This document shows positions 1-7,106 of a DNA stretch of 64,000 nucleotides, piece by piece. The notes under the pieces were generated by a model. The model was not told the DNA's origin. It made no database searches and saw only the letters and a list, made by a program, of their open reading frames with translations. The DNA lies in the NCBI RefSeq assembly GCF_004769665.1, contig NZ_RQGG01000032.1, forward strand, positions 248,001-312,000, given 5' to 3'. Position numbers and translations under genes: made by a program. How positions within the stretch are numbered: position 1 is the first letter of the stretch; every line of letters begins with the position of its first letter. The DNA is from Leptospira kemamanensis. Its GTDB lineage: Bacteria > Spirochaetota > Leptospiria > Leptospirales > Leptospiraceae.

Positions 1-477
1 GGACCGGAAATGACGATCGCCTATTCAGCGTTTTATTGGCTAAGCCATACTTTGGCATTTTATGGATCCATGGGAATTGCAAAATACAAGGCCGATCTTT
101 GGGCATTTGAGAATCCATCAAAACGTCGTATTGTGAGAGCAGGGACATTTTTTTCTAAAAGTGTAAGGGGAATTTCGATCGTATTACAAAGGACGATGAA
201 AAAAACAAACCACCCTGACCTTCTGAAACTGAAAACCAAGTTTGAATCATCTAACGAGAAGTTTATGGACTTTTTCCTTTCTTATGCTTGGGAACACGAA
301 AAAGAATCCTTTCAAAGCCAATTTAACACTCCCTACAGACCCACTGTGAGAGAAGACCTAACACGTGGTCTGACAAAAGCCTTAGAAACCAAATCACCAA
401 TTGTCACTGTCCTTGGTGGTTGGACTTGGGAAGAATTAGAGATGCCAAAATTGCCAAACTGGTTCCAACAATTTTAG
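1..477 (+). CDS. C-terminal part of an unrecognised protein (5' end outside the window)
   Basis: The frame is open from the first base to a TAA at 475-477, and the codons before the first ATG (position 10) are also open, so this is most likely the 3' part of a longer gene. No Shine-Dalgarno sequence can be judged ahead of the ATG. The visible 155 residues begin with an aromatic-rich, moderately hydrophobic stretch, continue as a basic helical region and end with Trp-containing segments (GGWTWEE, PNWFQQF). I do not recognise the family. It is followed after 55 nt by an MDR dehydrogenase on the same strand, so the two may be co-transcribed. Function unknown. Confidence 0.6.
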   Translation, partial: GPEMTIAYSAFYWLSHTLAFYGSMGIAKYKADLWAFENPSKRRIVRAGTFFSKSVRGISIVLQRTMKKTNHPDLLKLKTKFESSNEKFMDFFLSYAWEHEKESFQSQFNTPYRPTVREDLTRGLTKALETKSPIVTVLGGWTWEELEMPKLPNWFQQF

Positions 478-532
478 TTGTCAAATTTTGAAAAAAGACC
501 AACGGTAGACCGATTGGTATACGGAGGGTCAA

Positions 533-1555
533 ATGCAAAGACTATTGTTTCGTAAAAAAGGAATTTTGGAATGGGAAGAGGTGGAAACCCCTACCATCAC
601 AGGTGAAAACCAAGCCCTTGTGGAACCAATTGCCATTGCCCGTTGTGATTTGGATTTACCCATCGTACGGGGAGAAACAGTTTTCCGTGCACCATTCCCC
701 GTAGGACACGAGTTTGTTGGCCGTATCAAATCTCTCTCAGAAGATCTCAATGGACAATACCAAATTGGTTCGGTTGTGGCACTTCCCTTTCAAATCTCTT
801 GCGGAACCTGTCCCACTTGTCTTTCTCACCATAACAATTCTTGTGAAACCGTACCTTACACTTCCGCCTATGGTATGCCTCCTGGTGCTCACAATGTGGG
901 TGGTGCCATTTCCGAACTCATCAAAGTGCCATACGCAAAACAAATGTTATTTGAAGTGGATTCAAAAATTGATCCAGTGGGAATTGCAAGTCTCAGTGAT
1001 AATATTGCCGAAGTTTGGAAATTGGCAGGTAGATTTTTAGAACGAAAAAAAGATCCTAAAACTCTTGTAGTGGGCGGGAATGCAGGAAGCATCGGACTCT
1101 ACACAGCGCTTTATCTTCACCAAACGAAAAAAGCGGAAGTGGTTTATGTGGACACTGACCGCAGTAGGATCGAACTTGCGAGCTCCCTCGGAATCCCAGT
1201 CACTCATTTTACAACATTCCCCAAACCAAATGAAAAGTATGATTTAGTCTGTGATGCTTCTGCCACAAAAGAAGGTTGGGACTATGCCATAAGGTCTCTA
1301 GGAAAAAATGCGATCTTCAGTTCTGCTTCCATTTTTTGGACCAATCGATGGGAAATTCCCTACTTGGAAATGTACAACCAAGGAGCTGAAATCCATATTG
1401 GTCGCGTCGAATCACTCGATTCCATGAAGGCTCTTTACCCAGAGATCCAAAAGGGAATTTTCACTCCTGAAAAAATTGTAACAAAAACAGTTTCCTTTGC
1501 AGAAGCAAAAGAAGCATGGTTGGAAGAATCTATCAAACTGGTGGTGACTCGTTGA
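533..1555 (+). CDS. Zinc-binding alcohol dehydrogenase-like protein (MDR superfamily)
   Basis: A 340-residue medium-chain dehydrogenase/reductase. The N-terminal GroES-like domain has a candidate catalytic zinc Cys38, the GHE motif at residues 58-60 and the four structural-zinc cysteines C90, C93, C96 and C104. A Rossmann glycine loop (GGNAGSIG, about 171-178) follows, with an Asp-ended strand (VVYVDTD) that would favour NAD over NADP. The family oxidises alcohols or reduces aldehydes; the substrate cannot be read from the sequence. The ATG at 533 is preceded by a GGAGG at a good distance. The next gene overlaps the stop by 4 nt if its TTG start is right, suggesting an operon down to the LOG-family gene. 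Confidence 0.85.
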   Translation: MQRLLFRKKGILEWEEVETPTITGENQALVEPIAIARCDLDLPIVRGETVFRAPFPVGHEFVGRIKSLSEDLNGQYQIGSVVALPFQISCGTCPTCLSHHNNSCETVPYTSAYGMPPGAHNVGGAISELIKVPYAKQMLFEVDSKIDPVGIASLSDNIAEVWKLAGRFLERKKDPKTLVVGGNAGSIGLYTALYLHQTKKAEVVYVDTDRSRIELASSLGIPVTHFTTFPKPNEKYDLVCDASATKEGWDYAIRSLGKNAIFSSASIFWTNRWEIPYLEMYNQGAEIHIGRVESLDSMKALYPEIQKGIFTPEKIVTKTVSFAEAKEAWLEESIKLVVTR

Positions 1556-2370
1556 AATTGGAATTTGGTTTTTCATTGGGTTCAAGATTAGGATTTTATT
1601 TATCGGCGCTGTTTGTTCTGTTCAGTTTTCCTATTGATCCCGAATCGATTCAGGAACGTTTTACGCCACCTAACGGATACAGTCGCACAAACTATCCGAA
1701 AGAAAGTTTTTCGAGTTACTTACAAAACTTTCCCTTAAAACCAAAAGGAAGTCCTGTACTTTTATACAATGGAAATCAAAAACAAAACCAAGTCCATGTG
1801 GCCGTTCTGGATTTTCCTCTATTGAAACGAGACCTCATTCAATGTGCAGATGCAGTGATGAAACTTCGCGCCGAATACTTTTACGCAAAAAAGGAATGGG
1901 GGAAAATTCAATTCACCATCAGCAATGGGATGGAAGTTCCTTTCTCTCGATTTGTGAGAGGTGACCGAGTGGTTGTGAAGGGAAATAAAACCAGTTGGAA
2001 AGTTGGATTCGGAAAAAAAGGAACAAACCGCGATGTCTTCGAAGAATACTTACAATTTATTTACAGTTATGCGGGAACGATCTCACTAAAGTCTGAACTT
2101 AGAAAAAAACAACTCCACCAAATGGAGCCAGGTGATGTTTGGATTGAAGCGGGATCTCCAGGGCATGTCGTGATGGTTGTGGACAAAGCGATGGGAAAAG
2201 ATGGACAAACCATATTCCTTCTGGCACAAAGTTATATGCCTTCCCAGGAAATGCACATTCTGAAATCGGAGACTGAGTTCTCTCCTTGGTTTGTTCTCCC
2301 AAAAGCAGATCGTTTCCAAACACCAGAATGGGAATTTCCAACTAAAGAATTTTATGGATTTGTAAAATGA
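1552..2370 (+). CDS. Secreted DUF4846-type protein
   Basis: About 272 residues when started at the TTG at 1552, which overlaps the preceding stop and gives a typical signal peptide (a hydrophobic LGFYLSALFVLFSF segment after a short basic start). An ATG at 1516 in the same frame lies inside the upstream gene and would put twelve extra polar residues ahead of the signal, so I prefer TTG. The mature part carries the features I associate with DUF4846: a CADAVMKLRAEYFY segment, a Ser-Arg-Phe/Gly-aspartate stretch and a GDVWIEAGSPGHVVMVVD block near the C-terminus. The biochemical role of the family is not known to me. It probably acts in the periplasm or on the outer membrane. The stop overlaps the next ATG. 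Confidence 0.75.
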   Translation: MKLEFGFSLGSRLGFYLSALFVLFSFPIDPESIQERFTPPNGYSRTNYPKESFSSYLQNFPLKPKGSPVLLYNGNQKQNQVHVAVLDFPLLKRDLIQCADAVMKLRAEYFYAKKEWGKIQFTISNGMEVPFSRFVRGDRVVVKGNKTSWKVGFGKKGTNRDVFEEYLQFIYSYAGTISLKSELRKKQLHQMEPGDVWIEAGSPGHVVMVVDKAMGKDGQTIFLLAQSYMPSQEMHILKSETEFSPWFVLPKADRFQTPEWEFPTKEFYGFVK

Positions 2371-2975
2371 AACATGGGAAACAGATGGCACCATTTAAAA
2401 AAATCGCAATTTACTGTGGATCTTCCTCTGGAATGGATCCTTCTTTTGCCAAGGAAGCTTACAGTTTGGGAGAAACTCTTGCCACACATTCCGTAGGTAT
2501 TGTGTATGGTGGTGCGAGTGTTGGACTGATGGGAGCATTAGCAAACGGTTGTTTGGCGAACAATGGCGAAGTCATTGGTGTCATCCCCACATTTTTGAAA
2601 CGAAAAGAAATTGAACACCTAGGTCTCACCGAACTCATCCAAGTTGAATCCATGCACGAAAGGAAACACATCATGTTTGATCTTTCCGATGCATTTGTGG
2701 TCTTACCTGGAGGATTTGGAACCATGGAGGAATTTTTTGAAGTGGTGACATGGTCACAACTCGGACTTCACAACAAACCCATTGTCATTTTGAATTGGAA
2801 TGGGTTTTATGACCCCCTTGTCCAAATGTTAAAGACCATGGTGAACTCTGGATTTTTGAAACAGGAAAATTTGGATCTTGTTCTTGTCCTAAACAGAACC
2901 GAAGACCTTCTCTCCCATTTGCAAAACTATTCTCCGTCTAAGACCGAGAAATGGTTGTCGGAAGATGCCATCTAA
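2367..2975 (+). CDS. LOG family protein (TIGR00730 Rossmann fold)
   Basis: A 202-residue cytosolic protein with the hallmarks of the LOG/lysine-decarboxylase-like family: IAIYCGSSSG near the N-terminus, YGGASVGLMGALA, the MHERK segment (96-100) and the PGGFGT motif (114-119) followed by EE. In characterised members these residues form the active site of a nucleoside 5'-monophosphate phosphoribohydrolase (cytokinin-activating type), and many bacterial members act as nucleotide hydrolases. An ATGA overlap with the DUF4846 gene implies translational coupling. An alternative ATG at 2385 (MAPFKK) is also possible. The old name 'lysine decarboxylase' should not be used. Confidence 0.88.
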   Translation: MKHGKQMAPFKKIAIYCGSSSGMDPSFAKEAYSLGETLATHSVGIVYGGASVGLMGALANGCLANNGEVIGVIPTFLKRKEIEHLGLTELIQVESMHERKHIMFDLSDAFVVLPGGFGTMEEFFEVVTWSQLGLHNKPIVILNWNGFYDPLVQMLKTMVNSGFLKQENLDLVLVLNRTEDLLSHLQNYSPSKTEKWLSEDAI

Positions 2976-3007
2976 TCCAAATTCACTGGCAAGGAACATA
3001 GAAGTCA

Positions 3008-3820
3008 ATGCTCTCCAAGCGACACAGAAAACAGTTTCTCCCATGGATACCGATCACTCTCGGGTTTGTCCTTTTGGTAGGACTCATGCCCAATCTTTTT
3101 GCCAATCCCGATTCATTTGACGGAGACATTTACTACATCGACACGGTAGGCCAAAACCGAAGCCGCCCACCAAAACGACCGCATCCAGACCTACATGTTC
3201 CTTCAGTTCCCGTCAAACAAGATATCACAGTATTTTCCAATCTGCCAACCGATAAAACAGCTTACCCTTATATCCAAACTACGATTAACTTTGTGGAAGG
3301 GCATTTATCTTTTAAGGCATTTTTATCTGATGGCACAGAAGTCTCTTATTCTACAAGAGGGGAACATATTCGATATAACAAATGTTACGGTGACCACTGT
3401 ATCATTGTATCCCAAAAAAATTTATTAGGTGTGAGTAATACAAGTACCGAATGGGAATCGGGACATTTTTTTGGGGAAGAACGTTACCAAGTGGCGATGG
3501 GCCATAAAGCATCCCTTGTTGCCAGTGATCGCAAACTCTACTTATACAATAGTTATACGAACCACTGGGAAACCATTAGCCTCGAACAAGAAACCCTGCG
3601 TGGTTTTGCCAACCGCTATGACAAGGCCGCCATCATCACATCCCGCCGTATCCTAGTGATGGATCTACCCAGCGAGACACAATACGAACAAAATTTACTT
3701 CTCCGTGGCATCTATCAATTTGAAATGCGGGATGGGTTCATCAATTTTTATTCCCGTGACAAACTTTGGATGTTTCGCCACCAAACAGAGGCATTCGAAG
3801 AAGTGGATTTAACGGACTGA
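3008..3820 (+). CDS. Hypothetical secreted protein
   Basis: 270 residues. The basic N-terminus (KRHRK) followed by a hydrophobic segment (about 13-32, ending LFANP) looks like a signal peptide or signal anchor. The mature part is mostly beta-like, with a Cys pair (NKCYGDHC) around residues 125-130 and repeated short strands with Trp/Tyr that could be blades of a small propeller; that is only an impression. It lies 32 nt after the LOG gene on the same strand and may close this operon. A hairpin-rich patch follows its stop immediately. I do not recognise the family. Confidence 0.65.
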   Translation: MLSKRHRKQFLPWIPITLGFVLLVGLMPNLFANPDSFDGDIYYIDTVGQNRSRPPKRPHPDLHVPSVPVKQDITVFSNLPTDKTAYPYIQTTINFVEGHLSFKAFLSDGTEVSYSTRGEHIRYNKCYGDHCIIVSQKNLLGVSNTSTEWESGHFFGEERYQVAMGHKASLVASDRKLYLYNSYTNHWETISLEQETLRGFANRYDKAAIITSRRILVMDLPSETQYEQNLLLRGIYQFEMRDGFINFYSRDKLWMFRHQTEAFEEVDLTD

Positions 3821-3940
3821 CACCCTTCGGTTTACTCAGGATGACACACTTCGACAAGCTCAGTGTGGCACACTTCGGTGGATTCAAGGGTGGCATCTTC
3901 GGTGGAATCTGTGTAAATTACTTTGCATAGCCGAAGGGTG
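3821..3940. repeat. Hairpin-rich intergenic patch with TCGACAAGCTC-loop element
   Basis: The interval between two convergent genes contains a perfect 10-bp inverted pair, CACCCTTCGG at 3821-3830 and CCGAAGGGTG at 3931-3940. Inside it is a smaller hairpin, CACACT (3845-3850) / AGTGTG (3862-3867), with the 11-nt loop TCGACAAGCTC. Several imperfect CTTCGGTGG repeats follow. The same loop sequence recurs at 11120-11130 and, inverted, at 19381-19391 with different stems. It may serve as a terminator between the convergent genes, but no T-run is present. Confidence 0.6.
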
Positions 3941-3962
3941 AGAACTTCACCCGTTGTCTGAT

Positions 3963-5360
3963 TTATTCCACTTCGATTGATATCTTCGGTAGAAAGTATC
4001 CAAATGCCTTTCCATTGGTTGGATCGATCTGATTTGGATGGGAAGCTGTGGTTGGCCAAGCACTTCGGAAGATGCCATTTACCACCGACCAATTGTCATC
4101 GATTTCATAATCGGACGATACGACGGGACCTTTAAAATCAGCGACGAGTTTCGGTGACGTAATCGGAGTAAAAATAGAATTTCCATTAGAAGAATGAAAT
4201 AACAAGGAATTGTTTTTATCTACGACGATCTTCATTTTATTTCGATTCGTAGTGCCTGGTATTTTTAATACAAGTAGTCTTTCATTCGTCCATGCATTGG
4301 AACTATATTCAGGCATTAAGTTTCCATGAAGTCCTGCTACATTACTTCCAGGAGGAACGGCATCTCCGGAAAGCCCATTCAACTCATTGAGGTTCGTATC
4401 CCATGTTCCTTGCGGAACACCAAGTGCCATATCACCATTCTTTAACCTTACATAAGAAGAGGATATTTTGTAGGCGCTCGGGATCGCTGAACCTGTGTCT
4501 GCATTTACATGTAACAATGGTTGTAAACTCATCCCACAAAACACAGCTTGGTGGATGCTGATAATCCTTGGCTCATCAGGATAAAGTGTTTGGCAAGGAG
4601 TTTTCATACTCAATATGGTTTCGTTACTTCCTAAATAAGGTAAATCGACATTGGAAACAATGGCATTACGGTAGTAATCTTCTGATGTATTGATGTTACC
4701 TCCAGTAGATGAACTGATAGTCTTTATCCTCATCTGAACCAAACGTTGCATAGGTGAACTAATAAAGTTACTATCATACTCAATTTTGAAATCAAAGATA
4801 ACAAGACCCAATCGATCATAACTTCCATCCTTCCAAGTTGGATCGATTGAAAATGTTTTTAATGGTTGGCCGTTCGGTTGGACGCCATATAAGGATTGAA
4901 AGATATCCCACTGTCCAAATTGGAAAGGAAGTTTAAAATTCACATCTTTTCCATAGGCTTCCGCACCCATGTCCAAAAGAATTTTATCGGCATTGGAAGT
5001 GGTTTCTTGTCCATACGGAACACCACCAAACTCAGGTGATTTCCAGACTAAAAACCCTGCTATTTCCATAGAAAAGTCAGAAATCGGAACCGACTTGAGT
5101 TCGTAGCTGGGGTTGTTGAATTCGGCAGGCAATTCAATACCAGAGTTTGGATTCCGCATTAGAGCATTTGAATTCAAATTTTCGCCTAACCGAAATTCTA
5201 TCTTCGATTGAGACAATAACGAAAGGAATAATAGATTCAATACACCATCATCTTTTGACTTTGGAGTAAATAAATTGCAATTCAATAGAAAAAATAAGAG
5301 TAAACTACTTGTAAGTTTTACAAAGAACCTAATCCCTGTTTTTTGATCGAATCTCCTCAT
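3963..5360 (-). CDS. Hypothetical lipoprotein, 465 aa
   Basis: The N-terminus (basic, then a long hydrophobic segment) ends in FFLLNC with the lipid-accepting Cys at about residue 28, a convincing spirochaete lipobox. The remainder is Ser/Asn-rich, with few charged clusters and a short run of Cys (MKTPC, AVFCGMS). Segments such as IRIISIHQAVFCGMS and GDMALGVPQGTW do not match a family I know. It is likely exported to a membrane surface. The gene stands alone: repeat-rich DNA lies on both sides, and the upstream 450 nt are noncoding. Many Leptospira lipoproteins of this kind are lineage-specific. Confidence 0.7.
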   Translation of the reverse strand: MRRFDQKTGIRFFVKLTSSLLLFFLLNCNLFTPKSKDDGVLNLLFLSLLSQSKIEFRLGENLNSNALMRNPNSGIELPAEFNNPSYELKSVPISDFSMEIAGFLVWKSPEFGGVPYGQETTSNADKILLDMGAEAYGKDVNFKLPFQFGQWDIFQSLYGVQPNGQPLKTFSIDPTWKDGSYDRLGLVIFDFKIEYDSNFISSPMQRLVQMRIKTISSSTGGNINTSEDYYRNAIVSNVDLPYLGSNETILSMKTPCQTLYPDEPRIISIHQAVFCGMSLQPLLHVNADTGSAIPSAYKISSSYVRLKNGDMALGVPQGTWDTNLNELNGLSGDAVPPGSNVAGLHGNLMPEYSSNAWTNERLLVLKIPGTTNRNKMKIVVDKNNSLLFHSSNGNSIFTPITSPKLVADFKGPVVSSDYEIDDNWSVVNGIFRSAWPTTASHPNQIDPTNGKAFGYFLPKISIEVE

Positions 5361-5647
5361 GTTAAAATCTCCGTTTTCATATTTGTTTTTCTGATGATGC
5401 CGATCATATCAGCCTAAGAGGTGTTACAATGGAAAAATGGAGGGGTGGTAAAAAAATTTCAAAAATTCCGCTCATATCGTTCCGAAATACCCTATAAAAC
5501 ATTTTGACCGTTTGAAAGTTTTTGAACTTGGTTCAACGATTGTTGTTCACAAATCCCCGCCAAACAGAAGCAATCGAAGAATTGGATGGTACAAAATAAG
5601 AGACATTTCTGATTTGATTTTTCGATCTCTTCGTTTTGGAAGATTTT
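5361..5647. other. Intergenic region upstream of the 465-aa lipoprotein gene
   Basis: AT-rich sequence that should hold the promoter of the minus-strand lipoprotein gene. A short minus-strand frame (5533-5724) enters the adjacent repeat and has no ribosome-binding site or recognisable product, so I do not call it. Nothing else supported is seen. Confidence 0.4.
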
Positions 5648-5783
5648 GGCGCCTCACACTCATTAGATGATTTAAATTTAATTGTGTAAGTGACCGCGCT
5701 TTCCGCTCCAATCTTTCCAATCAAAATTTATGCGCAGATGCATTGCACAAGGAAAGGATTTCCGCTGCAATCGCTGGCGCGGG
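5648..5783. repeat. Dispersed intergenic repeat, copy 1
   Basis: This 136-nt stretch matches 10989-11148 closely, including the blocks GGCGCCTCACA, AAGTGACCGCGCTTTCCGCT, GATGCATTGCA and TTTCCGCTGCAATCG. Inside the copy are two related 16-mers, GCTTTCCGCTCCAATC (5698-5713) and GATTTCCGCTGCAATC (5757-5772), 59 nt apart; the second copy keeps the same spacing. It begins with GGCGCC and ends with GGCGC. No coding capacity is evident. Confidence 0.75.
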
Positions 5784-5814
5784 GGATACGATTCTAATCA
5801 ATACCCATAGACAC

Positions 5815-6381
5815 TTACTCTAACGATCTAATTTCAAATAGATATTCAACCTCTTTCTTGAAAAAGTCTTCGCCTTCTTGGTAAGGAACGCAAACGTTCG
5901 AATTTGATGTTGGATTCATATAACGTATATTAGATGATATTAATTTAAATTGTCTTTCATTTATTTTTCTAAATTTTAATACGTAAAGTGGATGAAACCT
6001 TTTGTAATGAATTGGTACCTCGGTCAAAGTGCATATATTTTGTCTACATTCAACTTTATCCAAGATAATTCTAAGTGTTGTGTCGATATGGGGTGGAAAG
6101 ATTTTCAATTGAAAAGAGACTTCCTTTGTTACTGGGTCAATTTTCTTTTTGCACTCAAATGCATCTTCTGATACTTCACCACCTTTTTCGTAGTGAATGG
6201 TCTTGTATTCCTCTGAATCCAAATGACAAAAATAAGCAAGTCCAGAAAAAGATATATCTTCTTTCGAAACTTTCAATTTAGATTTGGCAATTGCAATGGA
6301 AGGATACGCCAGAATTCCGATCAATAATAATATCGAAGAAGAAAAACAGGTTTTTATATATGAATTTCTTTCGCTTTTCAT
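5815..6381 (-). CDS. Hypothetical secreted protein, paralogue of the upstream gene
   Basis: 188 residues from the ATG at 6381, which starts a clear signal peptide (a hydrophobic SILLLIGILAYPSIAIA segment ending in AIA-K). A longer frame reaching 6462 would overlap the neighbour and place polar residues before the signal. The mature protein shares a pattern with the product of 6386-6910: ECRQNICTLTE here versus QCKKDICVLTE there, then SSN(I/L)R, a Cys-containing (V/L)PYxxxEDFF block and a closing EY(L/V)F. Four shared cysteines suggest disulfides. The two genes are 4 nt apart, so they are co-transcribed and arose by tandem duplication. Function unknown. Confidence 0.65.
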   Translation of the reverse strand: MKSERNSYIKTCFSSSILLLIGILAYPSIAIAKSKLKVSKEDISFSGLAYFCHLDSEEYKTIHYEKGGEVSEDAFECKKKIDPVTKEVSFQLKIFPPHIDTTLRIILDKVECRQNICTLTEVPIHYKRFHPLYVLKFRKINERQFKLISSNIRYMNPTSNSNVCVPYQEGEDFFKKEVEYLFEIRSLE

Positions 6382-6385
6382 AATT

Positions 6386-6910
6386 TTATCTAATAAATAC
6401 ATATTCTTCAAATTCATTGAAAAAATCTTCTGACATTTCATAGGGAAGACAATAATTGTCATTCTCTGGATGACCAGTTTGTCGTAAATTCGATGAGAGG
6501 AGGAAAAGTTGATCTTTATCCAAAATCCTGAAGACCATTCTCACGTATGGATCAAAAAAGTCATGCTTACGATTCCTTTCTTTTTCAGTAAGGACACAAA
6601 TATCTTTTTTACATTGTATCTCCCCAAGCAGTATGTTTATGGCATTTTGATGTGTGTCAGAGTAGATAATCAGATTGTATCCTTTCCCATTAGAAAAAAT
6701 ATCCAAACTTCTTTTACAGATTATCGTTGAATCACCGGAACGATCTCCTTTTATATAAACTGGTGTTTCCACTCGGTTTGGATCACAGAAAAAATGAAAT
6801 CCAAAGTTTGGATCTTCAAAAGGAGAGCGCAACTGTAATGGTTCCGCCAAAAATGAGGCACTAGAAAAAAATAGAAAAACAAGAATGGATGATACGCTGA
6901 ATCTTTTCAT
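6386..6910 (-). CDS. Hypothetical secreted protein, tandem paralogue
   Basis: 174 residues from the ATG at 6910 (MKRFSVSS...). Seven further upstream codons are open but lie before the signal peptide. The signal segment (SSILVFLFFSSASFLA) ends in an A-E cleavage-like site. The C-terminal half, with QCKKDICVLTE, LLSSNLRQ, NYCLPYEMSEDFFNEFEEYVF, aligns by eye with the following gene (5815-6381). The four Cys positions are conserved, while the N-terminal halves have diverged. Both probably act outside the cytoplasm. A short lipoprotein-like frame touches its start. No function can be assigned. Confidence 0.65.
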   Translation of the reverse strand: MKRFSVSSILVFLFFSSASFLAEPLQLRSPFEDPNFGFHFFCDPNRVETPVYIKGDRSGDSTIICKRSLDIFSNGKGYNLIIYSDTHQNAINILLGEIQCKKDICVLTEKERNRKHDFFDPYVRMVFRILDKDQLFLLSSNLRQTGHPENDNYCLPYEMSEDFFNEFEEYVFIR

Positions 6911-7089
6911 TTTTGTGTTATATGGTTCCATTGATAGGATTTATTCTCTATTTGTTGCCATATTATCCCTCTACTTACTTCCTTTCCATCCTCTATGTAA
7001 ATCATAAATTGTAAATGGTCATTTGTGAAGTTAAGTTGTCTGGGTTTGTCATATTTGTAGACTTCATATGTGCAACCTGATAGAACCAA
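6907..7089 (-). CDS. Possible small protein or gene remnant with lipobox-like LSGC
   Basis: A 60-codon frame starting at a TTG (7089) that reads MVLSGC; its stop overlaps the next gene's start by 4 nt. LSGC looks like a lipobox, and the open frame continues upstream (KKVLVLSGC), but no ATG or GTG is available to give a full signal peptide. It may be the truncated 3' end of a lipoprotein gene whose beginning was lost next to the kinase gene, or a real short gene with a non-standard start. Context favours belonging to the paralogue pair downstream. Confidence 0.35.
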   Translation of the reverse strand: MVLSGCTYEVYKYDKPRQLNFTNDHLQFMIYIEDGKEVSRGIIWQQIENKSYQWNHITQK

Positions 7090-7106
7090 AACTTTTTTTT
7101 CAGAAT

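Noticed and set aside
3832..4092. 86-codon minus-strand frame across the hairpin patch
   Set aside because: Its C-terminal peptide (HTELVEVCHPE) is just the translation of the repeat hairpins, and it overlaps the real lipoprotein gene in another frame.
5533..5724. 63-codon minus-strand frame (MIGKIGAESAVTYTIKF...)
   Set aside because: It lies mostly within repeat copy 1, lacks a ribosome site and is not preserved as an open frame in copy 2.
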